Part shown: positions 1-7,032 of the stretch, one piece after another | Layout of the letters: every line of letters starts with the position of its first letter | How positions within the stretch are numbered: position 1 is the stretch's first letter | Assembly (NCBI GenBank): GCA_902793685.1 | Contig: CADBEN010000019.1 | Location: 1 to 42,138 of the forward strand | DNA: 42,138 nucleotides | Source of the DNA: an uncultured Lachnospiraceae bacterium | GTDB taxonomy: Bacteria > Bacillota > Clostridia > Lachnospirales > Lachnospiraceae | Direction of reading: 5' to 3' | The notes under the pieces: model-generated | Told to the model about the DNA's origin: nothing | The model's database searches: none | Seen by the model: the letters and a program-made list of their open reading frames with translations, nothing else | Program-made: the position numbers and the translations under genes

Positions 1-190
1 GGACGCTAATACACTATCGGAACACAGATGGCTTTTCAATATGAAACTGTCAACTCAGGAGGCATGAGTACCCACTATCATGCCAGAAGCCTCAAAAAAA
101 AGAGTATATATTCATTGTGGATATGAACTGTGTATAAAAAACCGGCATATAAAAAATCACAGGCCTGCCTCAGAAAAGGGTCTGCGGCAG
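1..190. other. AT-rich left edge with no assignable gene
   Basis: No gene can be supported here. Short open stretches run off the left edge on the plus strand (one ends with a stop near 67), so the tail of a truncated gene is possible but cannot be recognised. A 7-bp inverted repeat (GGCATGA ... TCATGCC) lies near 61-84, followed by a run of A, so it is not a plus-strand terminator. Confidence 0.4.
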
Positions 191-223
191 AAAAAACAGG
201 CCCGCGCTATGCCGCAGGCCTGT
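191..223 (-). terminator. intrinsic terminator of the que operon
   Basis: Read on the minus strand, ACAGGCC-T-GCG pairs across a short loop with CGC-G-GGCCTGT and is followed by six T. It lies about 20 nt past the queT stop codon and is a good factor-independent terminator for the operon. Confidence 0.85.
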
Positions 224-244
224 GACTCTCAGGTCCTTATGGTT

Positions 245-748
245 TTACCTTGCCCGGACGGTCCGGTCTTCGATGTACGGAGCGATCTGCTTCAGAACGC
301 CGAACAGAAGCATTCCCAGGACATAGCAGGCGATAAAGGCGCCGATGCCGATGTACAGCATGGAAAGCGGGATGGGAAGCGGGACACCGTAGCCGTATTT
401 CAGGATCTGCGGGACCACCAGAATGTTCAGGATCAGCGTCGGGAGCGGCATGAGCCACGGCGTGTTCCGGAGCAGCCGCGCGCCGATGGCGCCGAAGAGG
501 GTGACAAAGCTTCCCGCGACCACGTCGATCATGACACCGCCGCCGATCAGGTTTGCGATCAGGCAGCCCACGTACAGACCCGGGATCGCCGCACTGGTGA
601 AAAAGGGCAGGATCATCAGGGCGTTTGCCACGCGGACCTGGATCGGGCCGAAGGAGATGGACTGGAGCGCAAGGCAGAGCCCGGCGTAAAGCGCAGCGAT
701 CAGGCCGGCCTTTGCAATGTAATCAGCTTTTGAGGTTTTTGTTCTCAT
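245..748 (-). CDS. queT: QueT-family queuosine precursor transporter
   Basis: This 167-residue hydrophobic protein is a QueT-family membrane protein. The family is thought to be the substrate-binding (S) component of an ECF-type importer for preQ0/preQ1-like queuosine precursors. About five membrane segments are visible, starting near residue 12 (AGLIAALYAGLCLAL), with a glycine-rich stretch near 67-72 and conserved charged ends. It is the last gene of the operon, 94 nt after queF, and is followed by a strong terminator. Its place behind queC and queF supports a role in queuosine supply. No ECF energising module (A, A', T components) is in the window, so it would have to share one encoded elsewhere. 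The family call rests on sequence feel plus context; transport specificity is inferred. Confidence 0.88.
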   Translation of the reverse strand: MRTKTSKADYIAKAGLIAALYAGLCLALQSISFGPIQVRVANALMILPFFTSAAIPGLYVGCLIANLIGGGVMIDVVAGSFVTLFGAIGARLLRNTPWLMPLPTLILNILVVPQILKYGYGVPLPIPLSMLYIGIGAFIACYVLGMLLFGVLKQIAPYIEDRTVRAR

Positions 749-842
749 TTCTACTCATTTCTCCGGCATCCGCGCCGGTGCATCGTAAAACGGGTGGGGA
801 TCAGTTCTTTATCCGGATCCTGCCGGTGGCTGGTTCCGGAAT

Positions 843-1334
843 TCAGACCCGGCCCGGAACCTTTTCCGGATACATATCGTGGCGGGACAGGCGGTCCCAG
901 GCGACTTCTTCCCAGCGGGTCCCCGGACGTCCGTAGTTGCAGTAGGGGTCGATGGAAAGGCCGCCCCGCGGATAGAACCAGCCGCGGACTTCAATGTACT
1001 TCGGATCCATCAGTCTGATCAGATCCTTCATGATCTTGTTGATGCAGTCCTCATGGAAATCCCCGTGATTCCGGTAGGAGAAGAGGTAAAGCTTCAGGCT
1101 CTTGCTCTCCACCATGCGCTTGTCCGGGACGTAGGAGATGCTGATGGTCGCGAAATCCGGCTGTCCCGTGATGGGGCAGAGGCTCGTGAATTCCGGGCAG
1201 TTGAACTTGACGAAATAGTCGTTGTCCGGATGCCGGTTCTCAAAGGTCTCCAGGACCGAAGGGTCGTAGTCCATGCTGTAGTTCGTGACTTTGCTTCCAA
1301 GAGATTTCAGGTTTTCGTTTTCCCGTCCGCTCAT
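843..1334 (-). CDS. queF: preQ0 reductase QueF (7-cyano-7-deazaguanine reductase)
   Basis: QueF reduces preQ0 to preQ1 with two NADPH in the cytoplasm, a step in making the tRNA base queuosine. The 163-residue length fits the short single-domain (YkvM-like) type. The catalytic Cys lies in the [16 protein letters not shown] region near residues 45-60, and the family motif [13 protein letters not shown] follows near 76-88, with HGDFHED just after. The ATG overlaps the queC stop by 4 nt (ATGA), so the two are translationally coupled. The family is a homologue of GTP cyclohydrolase I, but the ESKS motif and the queC partner make QueF clear. Confidence 0.96.
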   Translation of the reverse strand: MSGRENENLKSLGSKVTNYSMDYDPSVLETFENRHPDNDYFVKFNCPEFTSLCPITGQPDFATISISYVPDKRMVESKSLKLYLFSYRNHGDFHEDCINKIMKDLIRLMDPKYIEVRGWFYPRGGLSIDPYCNYGRPGTRWEEVAWDRLSRHDMYPEKVPGRV

Positions 1335-2047
1335 TTCTGTTCTCCTTCCGTTTCCGGCGTCCCGTTTTCCAGCGCCGGGTCTTTCACATGGTTTGCCGCG
1401 AAGGCTGCCGCCCGGTCAATGCAGGTGCCGCATTTCCCGCAGGGCCTGTCACCGCCCTCATAGCAGGACCAGGTCAGGTGGTAAGGAACCTTGATCTTCA
1501 GTCCGGTCCGCACCACGTCTGCCTTGTTTCCGTTCACGAAGGGCGCTTCGATCCGGAGCTGGCGGCCGGTGCCTTCCCAGACTGCCTCACTCATGGCCTT
1601 GTTGAAGACCGGCGAGCAGTCAGGATAGGCGCACCCGGCAGCATCGTCCGCGTGGGCACCGTAATAGATGACCTCGCAGTCTCTGCTGAGGGCGATGCTG
1701 GCAGCCGCGGAGAGGAAGAGGCCGTTCCGGAAGGGCACATAGGTGCTGACCGGCTTCGCGCCGTCCGTCTTCTGAAGCTGTTCCGCGTAGCTCTCTTCGG
1801 GAATCGCCTTGTCCGACTGCTGAAGCAGGGAACAGCTGCTGTACTGAAAGATCAGGCTCAGATCCAGAAACTGCTGTTCCACCCCGTAATATTCCGCCAC
1901 CGCTTTGGCGGCCCGGATCTCCCGGTCATGCTTCTGCCCATAGGAAACGGACAGGGCGATGACGTTTTCTTTTCCGTATTTCTGAACTGCCAGTCCCAGC
2001 GCGGTCGAGGAATCCACCCCGCCGCTGGACAGCACAAGTGCTTTCAT
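1331..2047 (-). CDS. queC: preQ0 synthase QueC (7-cyano-7-deazaguanine synthase)
   Basis: QueC converts 7-carboxy-7-deazaguanine to preQ0 using ATP and ammonia. The protein is 238 residues. The N-terminal PP-loop [11 protein letters not shown] (about residues 7-17) binds ATP, and the C-terminal zinc site is the [15 protein letters not shown] stretch, with four Cys. An open frame extends further upstream to 2365, but the start at 2047 has GGAGGAAG seven bases before it and begins exactly at the family N-terminus, so the longer frame is leader sequence. It is first in queC-queF-queT. No queD or queE is in the window, so the earlier steps are encoded elsewhere or the cell relies partly on salvage. 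Confidence 0.97.
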   Translation of the reverse strand: MKALVLSSGGVDSSTALGLAVQKYGKENVIALSVSYGQKHDREIRAAKAVAEYYGVEQQFLDLSLIFQYSSCSLLQQSDKAIPEESYAEQLQKTDGAKPVSTYVPFRNGLFLSAAASIALSRDCEVIYYGAHADDAAGCAYPDCSPVFNKAMSEAVWEGTGRQLRIEAPFVNGNKADVVRTGLKIKVPYHLTWSCYEGGDRPCGKCGTCIDRAAAFAANHVKDPALENGTPETEGEQK

Positions 2048-2064
2048 AAACTTCCTCCGGATAC

Positions 2065-2096
2065 AAAAAAAGGACCGGCACCATTCGTCCGGACCT
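2065..2096 (-). terminator. attenuator-like terminator just before queC
   Basis: On the minus strand AGGTCCGG and CCGGTCCT pair with one mismatch over a short loop, followed by about seven T. It ends only about 18 nt before the queC ATG, inside the leader transcript, so it fits premature termination control and not the end of another gene. Confidence 0.65.
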
Positions 2097-2195
2097 GTTT
2101 TTTTACGCACAAAAAAACTGTCCCGGTTTTGTTTAACGGCAGGAAGGTACAAATGAACTGCCGGCGGCATGCGGGAAGACCCGTAAAAAGCCGCA
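2097..2195 (-). promoter_or_regulatory. structured queC leader, candidate preQ1-responsive element
   Basis: Between the promoter and the terminator the leader can fold into nested hairpins (GCGGC ... GCCGC enclosing GGG-TCTT-CCC). A second hairpin is CGGCAG/CTGCCG at 2137-2163. Its loop contains TTTGT, complementary to ACAAA in the A-rich tail just downstream (2128-2132), giving an H-type pseudoknot topology like that of preQ1-I riboswitches. The sequence does not cleanly match any preQ1 class known to me. The call rests on position, architecture and gene content. Confidence 0.35.
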
Positions 2196-2201
2196 AGTGC
2201 A

Positions 2202-2230
2202 AGTATACAGGGAGACTTCCGGTCTGTCAA
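2202..2230 (-). promoter_or_regulatory. sigma-A promoter of the que operon
   Basis: The minus strand carries a perfect TTGACA (2225-2230), a 17-nt spacer and TATACT (2202-2207). Transcription should start near 2195, leaving a leader of about 150 nt before queC. Confidence 0.85.
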
Positions 2231-2290
2231 CCGAAGTCTTACCCCGGATGGAGAAGACCCGCAGGCAAATCCCAAACTCAGCGGGAGAAG

Positions 2291-2313
2291 CTCCGGAACG
2301 AAATGTTCCGGAG
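2291..2313. repeat. perfect 9-bp inverted repeat between divergent promoters
   Basis: CTCCGGAAC and GTTCCGGAG are separated by 5 nt. The palindrome lies between the que promoter and the divergent nuclease promoter. It could be an operator; no regulator can be assigned. Confidence 0.5.
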
Positions 2314-2338
2314 CGAAACGCCGTCTCCGGCGCCGCAT

Positions 2339-2366
2339 TTGCTTCGCCGTCCGTCTGTTGTACAAT
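2339..2366 (+). promoter_or_regulatory. probable promoter of the nuclease gene
   Basis: TTGCTT (2339-2344), a 16-nt spacer and TACAAT (2361-2366) precede the AGGGGAGG ribosome binding site of the downstream reading frame. Confidence 0.55.
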
Positions 2367-2398
2367 GAAGCGTAGAAAAGACAGGGGAGGAAAAGGCT

Positions 2399-3295
2399 AC
2401 GGGAAGCAGGTCTTCATTTCGAAAATTTTTCGCGCTGGCGCTGCTGGCGGTTTGTCTCGGCGCCGCGTATAAAGGCGGTCTGTCCGGCGGTCAGTCCGGA
2501 TGGAACGGACTTCCCGGCGGCGGTTCCTTTGGCGGGAACGGCCTGTTCGGGGGGAATGGCGCCGGAAGCGGCGCTGAGGCAGGCGGAGGGGCCGGCGCCG
2601 ACGGAGAGGCTGCGGGTTTTCCGGTGTTTTCCGATGCGGAGCCGTCAAAAAGCATTGCGGAGGCGGCGCCGGAACTGATCCCGGACTATGACGGCCGGGA
2701 TGTGATCGAGCTGAACGGAAACCGGCCCGGATTTACGAAGTACGACCGGGAGAATTTCTCCGGAGAATCTTACAGTGAGCCGGACGAGCTGGGACGCTGC
2801 GGAAGCGCCATGGCGCTTCTCCACTGGTCCATGATGCCGGAGACAGAGCGGGGGCAGATCGGGGAGATCCGGCCCAGCGGCTGGAGACAGAAAAAGTATC
2901 CCGGGATCATCGATTCGGAGCCGCCGTTTCTCTATCACCGCTGCCATCTGATCGCCTATTCCCTGACAGGGCAGAACGCAAACGAGCGGAATCTGATCAC
3001 CGGCACGGAATATATGAATATGGAGCTGATGCGGCCTTTGGAAATCAGTGTGGCCAGGGTGCTGGATGATTCGGATGAGCATGTCCTGTACCGGGCGACA
3101 CCGTATTTTAAAGGCCGGGAAACGGTGGCCCGGGGGGTGGAACTGGAGGCACTGTCCCTGGAAGACAAGGGGGTCGACGTCTGTTTCCATGTTTTCCTCT
3201 ACAATGTCCAGCCGGGAATTGAGATCGACTACGCCACCGGAGAGAGCAGGGCGGATCACCCGAGGCCGCGGGAACAGACCGGGAACTCGAAGTAG
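2399..3295 (+). CDS. secreted or membrane-anchored DNA/RNA non-specific endonuclease, apparent ACG start
   Basis: The C-terminal 200 residues match the DNA/RNA non-specific endonuclease family, including the active-site segment YHRCHLIAYSLTGQNANERN, where the catalytic His follows Arg-Cys instead of the usual Arg-Gly. The frame is open upstream to 2369. It encodes a basic-hydrophobic N-terminus (SFRKFFALALLAVCLGAAY), then a Gly-rich linker of about 45 residues, so the true protein is exported or anchored. No ATG, GTG or TTG exists in that frame before the signal segment. The ribosome binding site GGGGAGG (2384-2390) is followed 8 nt later by ACG at 2399, which I take as the start or as a mutated or misread ATG. 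A GTG at 2624 would give a cytoplasmic form without the leader. The 3' end overlaps the facing VanX-like gene by 40 nt. Confidence 0.75.
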   Translation, partial: TGSRSSFRKFFALALLAVCLGAAYKGGLSGGQSGWNGLPGGGSFGGNGLFGGNGAGSGAEAGGGAGADGEAAGFPVFSDAEPSKSIAEAAPELIPDYDGRDVIELNGNRPGFTKYDRENFSGESYSEPDELGRCGSAMALLHWSMMPETERGQIGEIRPSGWRQKKYPGIIDSEPPFLYHRCHLIAYSLTGQNANERNLITGTEYMNMELMRPLEISVARVLDDSDEHVLYRATPYFKGRETVARGVELEALSLEDKGVDVCFHVFLYNVQPGIEIDYATGESRADHPRPREQTGNSK

Positions 3296-3903
3296 GTATC
3301 GGGATAGGGTTCATTTTCCAGGGTGAAATGCCACCATTCGCAGTCTATCGGCAGGAATCCGCTTTTTATCATGATATTCCGGAGATTCTGGCGGTTATGG
3401 TACTGTTCCTCCGTAATGCCGCGGTAATCCGGATGGGAGACCTGGCTGAAGAAATCGAAGGGAGAGCCCATATCCACCTCTTTTCCGGTCTCCATGTCCA
3501 GAAGCGTCAGGTCGATGGTGCTGCCCCTGCTGTGGCTGGAGCGGGAGGCGACATAGCCCCGCTCAAAGATCTCCGGCTTTGTGAGTTCCGGATAAAAGAA
3601 CGGTTTCATGCGGATATCCGTGTCCTCGATGCCCCACAGAAGGAAGTGGCGGACTGCACAGGCCGGGCGATATGCGTCAAAGACTTTGATCATATAGCCT
3701 TGGGCCATGAACGCAGCCGCCGCGTTTTTTACGGCTCTTGCCGCTTCCCGGGTCAGAATGGCGCAGGGCTCCTCATAGCCGCTGATCCGTTCACCGATGA
3801 AATTGTGGGATGAAAAATAGCGGATCTCCTGAATGATATGGGGAACCATGTCGGAAAGAAGGACAAAGTCGGACGTGTCCTGACGGATATCTCTGATGAC
3901 CAT
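3256..3903 (-). CDS. VanX-like D-Ala-D-Ala dipeptidase (peptidase family M15D)
   Basis: This 215-residue zinc peptidase probably cleaves D-Ala-D-Ala or similar dipeptides. The visible M15D signature is DAYRP (activating Arg) near residues 76-80. SSHSRGSTIDL near 122-132 supplies the zinc His and Asp, and EWWH near 190-193 supplies the catalytic Glu and the third ligand His. GGAGG precedes the ATG by 8 nt. There is no signal peptide, so it acts in the cytoplasm like VanX, recycling wall peptides or lowering D-Ala-D-Ala. No vanH/vanA ligase is nearby, so I do not infer glycopeptide resistance. It is the last gene of a minus-strand run beginning with the S24 regulator. Confidence 0.9.
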   Translation of the reverse strand: MVIRDIRQDTSDFVLLSDMVPHIIQEIRYFSSHNFIGERISGYEEPCAILTREAARAVKNAAAAFMAQGYMIKVFDAYRPACAVRHFLLWGIEDTDIRMKPFFYPELTKPEIFERGYVASRSSHSRGSTIDLTLLDMETGKEVDMGSPFDFFSQVSHPDYRGITEEQYHNRQNLRNIMIKSGFLPIDCEWWHFTLENEPYPDTYFEFPVCSRGLG

Positions 3904-3924
3904 GACGGTACCTCCGGATGCTGT

Positions 3925-4155
3925 TTAGTAGATGGTCGCGACCTCTTCTTTTTTCAGACCGTACGTCTCCAGAAATTCCTCCAGATCCGCGTCGGTCCGG
4001 ATCAGCTGGATCTCATGGAACTTTCCGGAATTGATCTCCTGGAACCCGGCAACCTTTTCACCGGAGCAGATGCTGACCCGGATGGCAGGTTTCCGGGTCT
4101 CTTTATCGTAGGTTTTCCGGGGAGCGGTCTTTTTCTCTTTTTTCCAGAATAACAT
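3925..4155 (-). CDS. conserved small basic protein of unknown function
   Basis: A 76-residue soluble protein with a very basic N-terminus (KKEKKTAPRKTY) and an acidic C-terminal half. It has one Cys in SICSGEKVAGF and an LIRTDADLEEFLETYGL helix. A good AGGGAGG site precedes the ATG. Similar short proteins are common hypothetical proteins in Lachnospiraceae; I know no function for them. It sits 18 nt after the previous gene and 21 nt before the VanX-like gene, so it is cotranscribed. Confidence 0.8.
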   Translation of the reverse strand: MLFWKKEKKTAPRKTYDKETRKPAIRVSICSGEKVAGFQEINSGKFHEIQLIRTDADLEEFLETYGLKKEEVATIY

Positions 4156-4173
4156 AGTTTCTCCTCCCTTGGT

Positions 4174-4386
4174 TCAGGTTTCCTGCGCGGCATCGACGGC
4201 GGCAAGGGCGTCGCTGAAGCCCGCCAGCGCGTCGAAGGGCGCGAAGATCTTGGCGCGTTTTCCGGGATCCATGCTGGGGTGCCGGAGCCGGAAGCTGTCA
4301 TTTCTGCTGTGCCGGGGCTTTCCCCGGGCGTAGATCTCCCGGTAGCGGAAGCCGGCCGGCATGGGAAGATATCCGAGCTCAGCCAT
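4174..4386 (-). CDS. small YolD-like companion of the Y-family polymerase
   Basis: A 70-residue protein with the segment HPSMDPGKRAKIFAPFDALA, typical of small proteins encoded next to UmuC-like polymerases in Clostridia. GAGGAGG lies 9 nt before the ATG. Direct action on the polymerase is an inference from gene order. The 127-nt gap to the polymerase gene holds a TATAAT-like box and a hairpin with a repeated CAAACTGCCGG, so this gene may have an extra promoter. Confidence 0.75.
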   Translation of the reverse strand: MAELGYLPMPAGFRYREIYARGKPRHSRNDSFRLRHPSMDPGKRAKIFAPFDALAGFSDALAAVDAAQET

Positions 4387-4513
4387 GGAAGCTGCCTCCT
4401 CTTTTCATTATAAAGCAGGATCGTAAAATACGGGACACGGACGGCGCTTTTCCGGCAGTTTGGAACGGCTGTCCCGGCAGTTTGGGACAGCCGCGTGCGG
4501 CGGTTCCGTGCCG
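4387..4513 (-). promoter_or_regulatory. spacer with possible internal promoter and hairpin
   Basis: On the minus strand GGCTGTCCC and GGGACAGCC form a hairpin straight after the polymerase stop, CAAACTGCCGG occurs twice, and TATAAT lies about 25 nt before the next ATG. No convincing -35 box is visible. The hairpin lacks a T run and is not a clear terminator. Confidence 0.35.
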
Positions 4514-5911
4514 TCACGCGCGGTGGCCGCCGATCTGCCGGTTCCGCTCCAGAGTCGTGGCCCCTTCCAGAAGGTCCCGCCCTTTGAAGACGGCATTCGG
4601 GCCATACTTCCGGCGGATGGAAAGCTCCGCCAGCCGGATCCGCTGTTCCTTTTCCAGTGCGTCATAGTCGGTGAACAGGTCCAGCTGGAAGAAGCCGCTG
4701 TCCTCCGCGGTGTTTTCGGCACATACGCCGAGGCGGCGGAAGAGCAGGCGGGGATCAGTCCGCCGGTCGAAGGACTGAACCAGGGCGTCCGAGACGGCGG
4801 ACGGGGAGTTGGTGTGCGTCCGCATGTTCACGGTCCCGCCGGTGTGCTTTGGGTGCAGGCGGCCGTAGAAATCCACCGCGAGGGGGCCGTTGTATCCGGG
4901 GCAGGCCTCCAGGCTTTTCCAGTCGTAGGAGACCCACCAGGTGAAAGCGGGCGCCGACAGGTGCTTTCGCAGCATGTCGGCGCACAGAGTTTCGATCATT
5001 TCCAGGAAGACGAGCCGGGCCTCCTCAAAGCGGTAGGGGCGGGGCAGGACCTGGCCGTTGGAGAGACTGTGGCTGTCCGAACGGTAATTTTTGATGTCCT
5101 GCATGGTGACAGGTTCGATCCCCCAGGCGTGGTCGATGAGGATCTCCCCGTTGATCCCGAAGGTACGGTAAAAATACTCTTCATCCCACTGGGTGCGCTC
5201 CGCGACCTCTCCCATGGTGAACATGTAAGCGGCGGCGAGGCGCCGGGTAGTTCCGGGGCCGATCTGCCAGAAATCCGTGAGAGGCCGGTGGTCCCAGAGC
5301 AGAAATTTGTAGGAGTCCTCGTTCAGCTCGGCGATGCGGACGCCGTCCCGGTCCGCAGGGGAACGTTTCGCGACGATATCCATCGCGACTTTGGCGAGGT
5401 AGAGGTTGGTGCCGATGCCGGCGGTGGCAGTGATGCCGGTGGTCTTCAGAACGTCCCGGATCATGGTCATCGCCAGGACGCGGGCCGGGTGGACGCCGGT
5501 TTTTTCCGCCTCCTTCCGGTAGAAGTGAAGGTACGCCGTGCAGTCGATAAAGCACTCGTCAATGGAGTAAATGTGGATGTCGTCCGGGGCGACGTATTTC
5601 AGATAGATGGAATAGATCAGGGCGGAGATCCGCTCATATTCCGCCATCCGCGGGATGGCGATGATGTAGTCCACCTTTGTGCGGTGCAGGGATTCGTAGA
5701 GCCGGATGGCCTGTTTGGCCTCGAAGAGCCGGGGCCGCGGCGGGACGCCGATGGCCTTCAGGGCGGGAGAGACCGCGAGACAGATAGTCTGGTCGGACCG
5801 GGTCGGGTCCGCGACCAGGAGCCGGGCCTTCAGCGGGTCCAGATGCCGGTAGACACATTCCACCGAGGCATAGTAGGATTTCAGGTCGATGCAGAGGCAG
5901 ACCCGGTCCAT
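4514..5911 (-). CDS. UmuC-like Y-family translesion DNA polymerase
   Basis: A 465-residue Y-family polymerase, expected to insert bases opposite damaged template. The N-terminus CLCIDLKSYYASVECV holds the first metal-binding Asp and the steric-gate region. IYSIDECFIDCTAYL near 125-140 carries the second Asp-Glu pair. A helix-hairpin-helix segment (DFWQIGPGTTRRLA) follows near 215-228, then the little-finger domain. The length fits UmuC/UvrX-type enzymes, longer than DinB. GGAGG lies 4 nt before the ATG, inside the end of the upstream S24 regulator gene, with a 31-nt overlap, so translation is coupled to its presumed regulator. Confidence 0.93.
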   Translation of the reverse strand: MDRVCLCIDLKSYYASVECVYRHLDPLKARLLVADPTRSDQTICLAVSPALKAIGVPPRPRLFEAKQAIRLYESLHRTKVDYIIAIPRMAEYERISALIYSIYLKYVAPDDIHIYSIDECFIDCTAYLHFYRKEAEKTGVHPARVLAMTMIRDVLKTTGITATAGIGTNLYLAKVAMDIVAKRSPADRDGVRIAELNEDSYKFLLWDHRPLTDFWQIGPGTTRRLAAAYMFTMGEVAERTQWDEEYFYRTFGINGEILIDHAWGIEPVTMQDIKNYRSDSHSLSNGQVLPRPYRFEEARLVFLEMIETLCADMLRKHLSAPAFTWWVSYDWKSLEACPGYNGPLAVDFYGRLHPKHTGGTVNMRTHTNSPSAVSDALVQSFDRRTDPRLLFRRLGVCAENTAEDSGFFQLDLFTDYDALEKEQRIRLAELSIRRKYGPNAVFKGRDLLEGATTLERNRQIGGHRA

Positions 5912-6768
5912 GATTCCTCCGGATGCAGCAGCCGGTATTTTTCCACGTCCTCCGCGGAAGCGATCTGCGACGGATCCAGGATCCCGGTGACGCGGCCGAT
6001 GAGATAGACGGCATCAGTCTCCGCGAAGCGCAGCGGCGCGTACTTCGGATTCAGGGATTCCAGCCCTTCCCGACCGTAGACCTTGATATAGGTCTCGTTT
6101 CCGACAATGAATGCGCCGATCTCTCCGTGCTGCAGGTCCGGGGCGTCCGGGATGCGGGAGACGAGCACCAGGTCGCGGTCGTGGAAGCGGGGCTCCATGC
6201 TGTCGCCGCTGACGGTGAAGACACAGTCGGCGCGGTCCACCTCCCGGGAAGCGTAGAGGAAGACCGGCGTCCCTTTGCCGTCAAACTCGGTGGGATCACC
6301 GAAACCGGCGGAGAGGGAGCGGTCAAAGCGGGTGAGGCGCCGGATGGGCGGACAGCTTTCCGCCTCCTGGACCTTCACCAGGGTCTCCGCCATCTGGACG
6401 ACGGCCCGGCGATGGCCCGGAGAGAGGATCCGGAAGGTCTCCAGAAACTGCTGCTCTTCGGCGGACCAGCGGACGGAGGGGTCTTCGAGGGCGTAGAGAT
6501 CATACATGGTGATCCCCAGAGCGGCGCAGATGTCCGGCAGGAGATTGATGTCCGGCCGTCCCCGGCCGTTCTCCCAGTTGCTGACGGCATTGGAGCTGAC
6601 GCCGATCTGTTTTGCCAGGGCCTTCTGCTCCAGCCCGGATTTTTCCCGGAAAAACCGGATCCTCTCACAGAGGACGGGGTAGACTGGTTTTTCGGCGAGC
6701 TGACCCGTCTTCAGGTCGATCAGGTCGCCGGTTCCTTTGGTGGAGCGGTCGATGCTTCTTCGCGGCAT
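5881..6768 (-). CDS. XRE-family repressor with S24 (LexA/UmuD-like) autoprotease domain
   Basis: Residues 35-90 form a Cro/CI-type helix-turn-helix (KQIGVSSNAVSNWENGRGRP). Residues 165-290 form an S24 peptidase domain with catalytic Ser190 in SGDSM and Lys229 in TYIKVYG. An Ala154-Gly155 pair in SLSAGFG sits where LexA/CI proteins self-cleave. The 295-residue start at 6768 is chosen because AAGGAGG precedes it; an upstream frame to 6894 lacks a ribosome site. By family it should cut itself on damage signalling by RecA and release its own operon. The cleaved C-terminal half might also act as UmuD' for the coupled polymerase; that is inference. Confidence 0.92.
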   Translation of the reverse strand: MPRRSIDRSTKGTGDLIDLKTGQLAEKPVYPVLCERIRFFREKSGLEQKALAKQIGVSSNAVSNWENGRGRPDINLLPDICAALGITMYDLYALEDPSVRWSAEEQQFLETFRILSPGHRRAVVQMAETLVKVQEAESCPPIRRLTRFDRSLSAGFGDPTEFDGKGTPVFLYASREVDRADCVFTVSGDSMEPRFHDRDLVLVSRIPDAPDLQHGEIGAFIVGNETYIKVYGREGLESLNPKYAPLRFAETDAVYLIGRVTGILDPSQIASAEDVEKYRLLHPEESWTGSASAST

Positions 6769-6922
6769 GGATTCCTCCTTTCCCGCATGGATGTCTCCTT
6801 TTCCGGAAGCGCAGGCGGCCGCCGGAAAGGGACTCCCGGAAGGACTCCCCGGCCGGCCGCAGTGTGTGGCTCTTCTGAGATAACGGTAACACATAAATGA
6901 AAGGATGTAAAGCCTGTAAAAG

Positions 6923-6944
6923 CATATATAAACGCTTAAATATG
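6923..6944. promoter_or_regulatory. AT-rich imperfect palindrome upstream of the S24 operon
   Basis: CATATATAA-ACG-CTTAAATATG reads as an imperfect dyad in an AT-rich block within otherwise GC-rich DNA, about 155 nt before the repressor start. It is a candidate operator for the S24 repressor. A TTTACA box with a 17-nt spacer lies just downstream on the minus strand. No LexA-type GAACnnnnGTTC box was found. Confidence 0.35.
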
Positions 6945-7032
6945 TGATGCGGCATCGGAAAACGCTGCCGCGGCACAGGCGATGCCGGAAACAGATACTG
7001 CGGCATAAGCCCGCCGGATCCGTCAGCTGTTC

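Noticed and set aside
1-67. Tail of a coding region entering from the left
   Set aside because: Two short open frames reach the edge, but neither has a recognisable C-terminus.
3256-3903. Vancomycin resistance cassette
   Set aside because: Only the VanX-like dipeptidase is present; no vanH, vanA/B ligase or vanRS.
4460-6007. 515-residue plus-strand open frame
   Set aside because: It mirrors the UmuC-like gene, has no recognisable motif and no ribosome site.
6769-7032. LexA-type SOS box upstream of the S24/umuC genes
   Set aside because: No GAACnnnnGTTC-like sequence was found in the promoter region.
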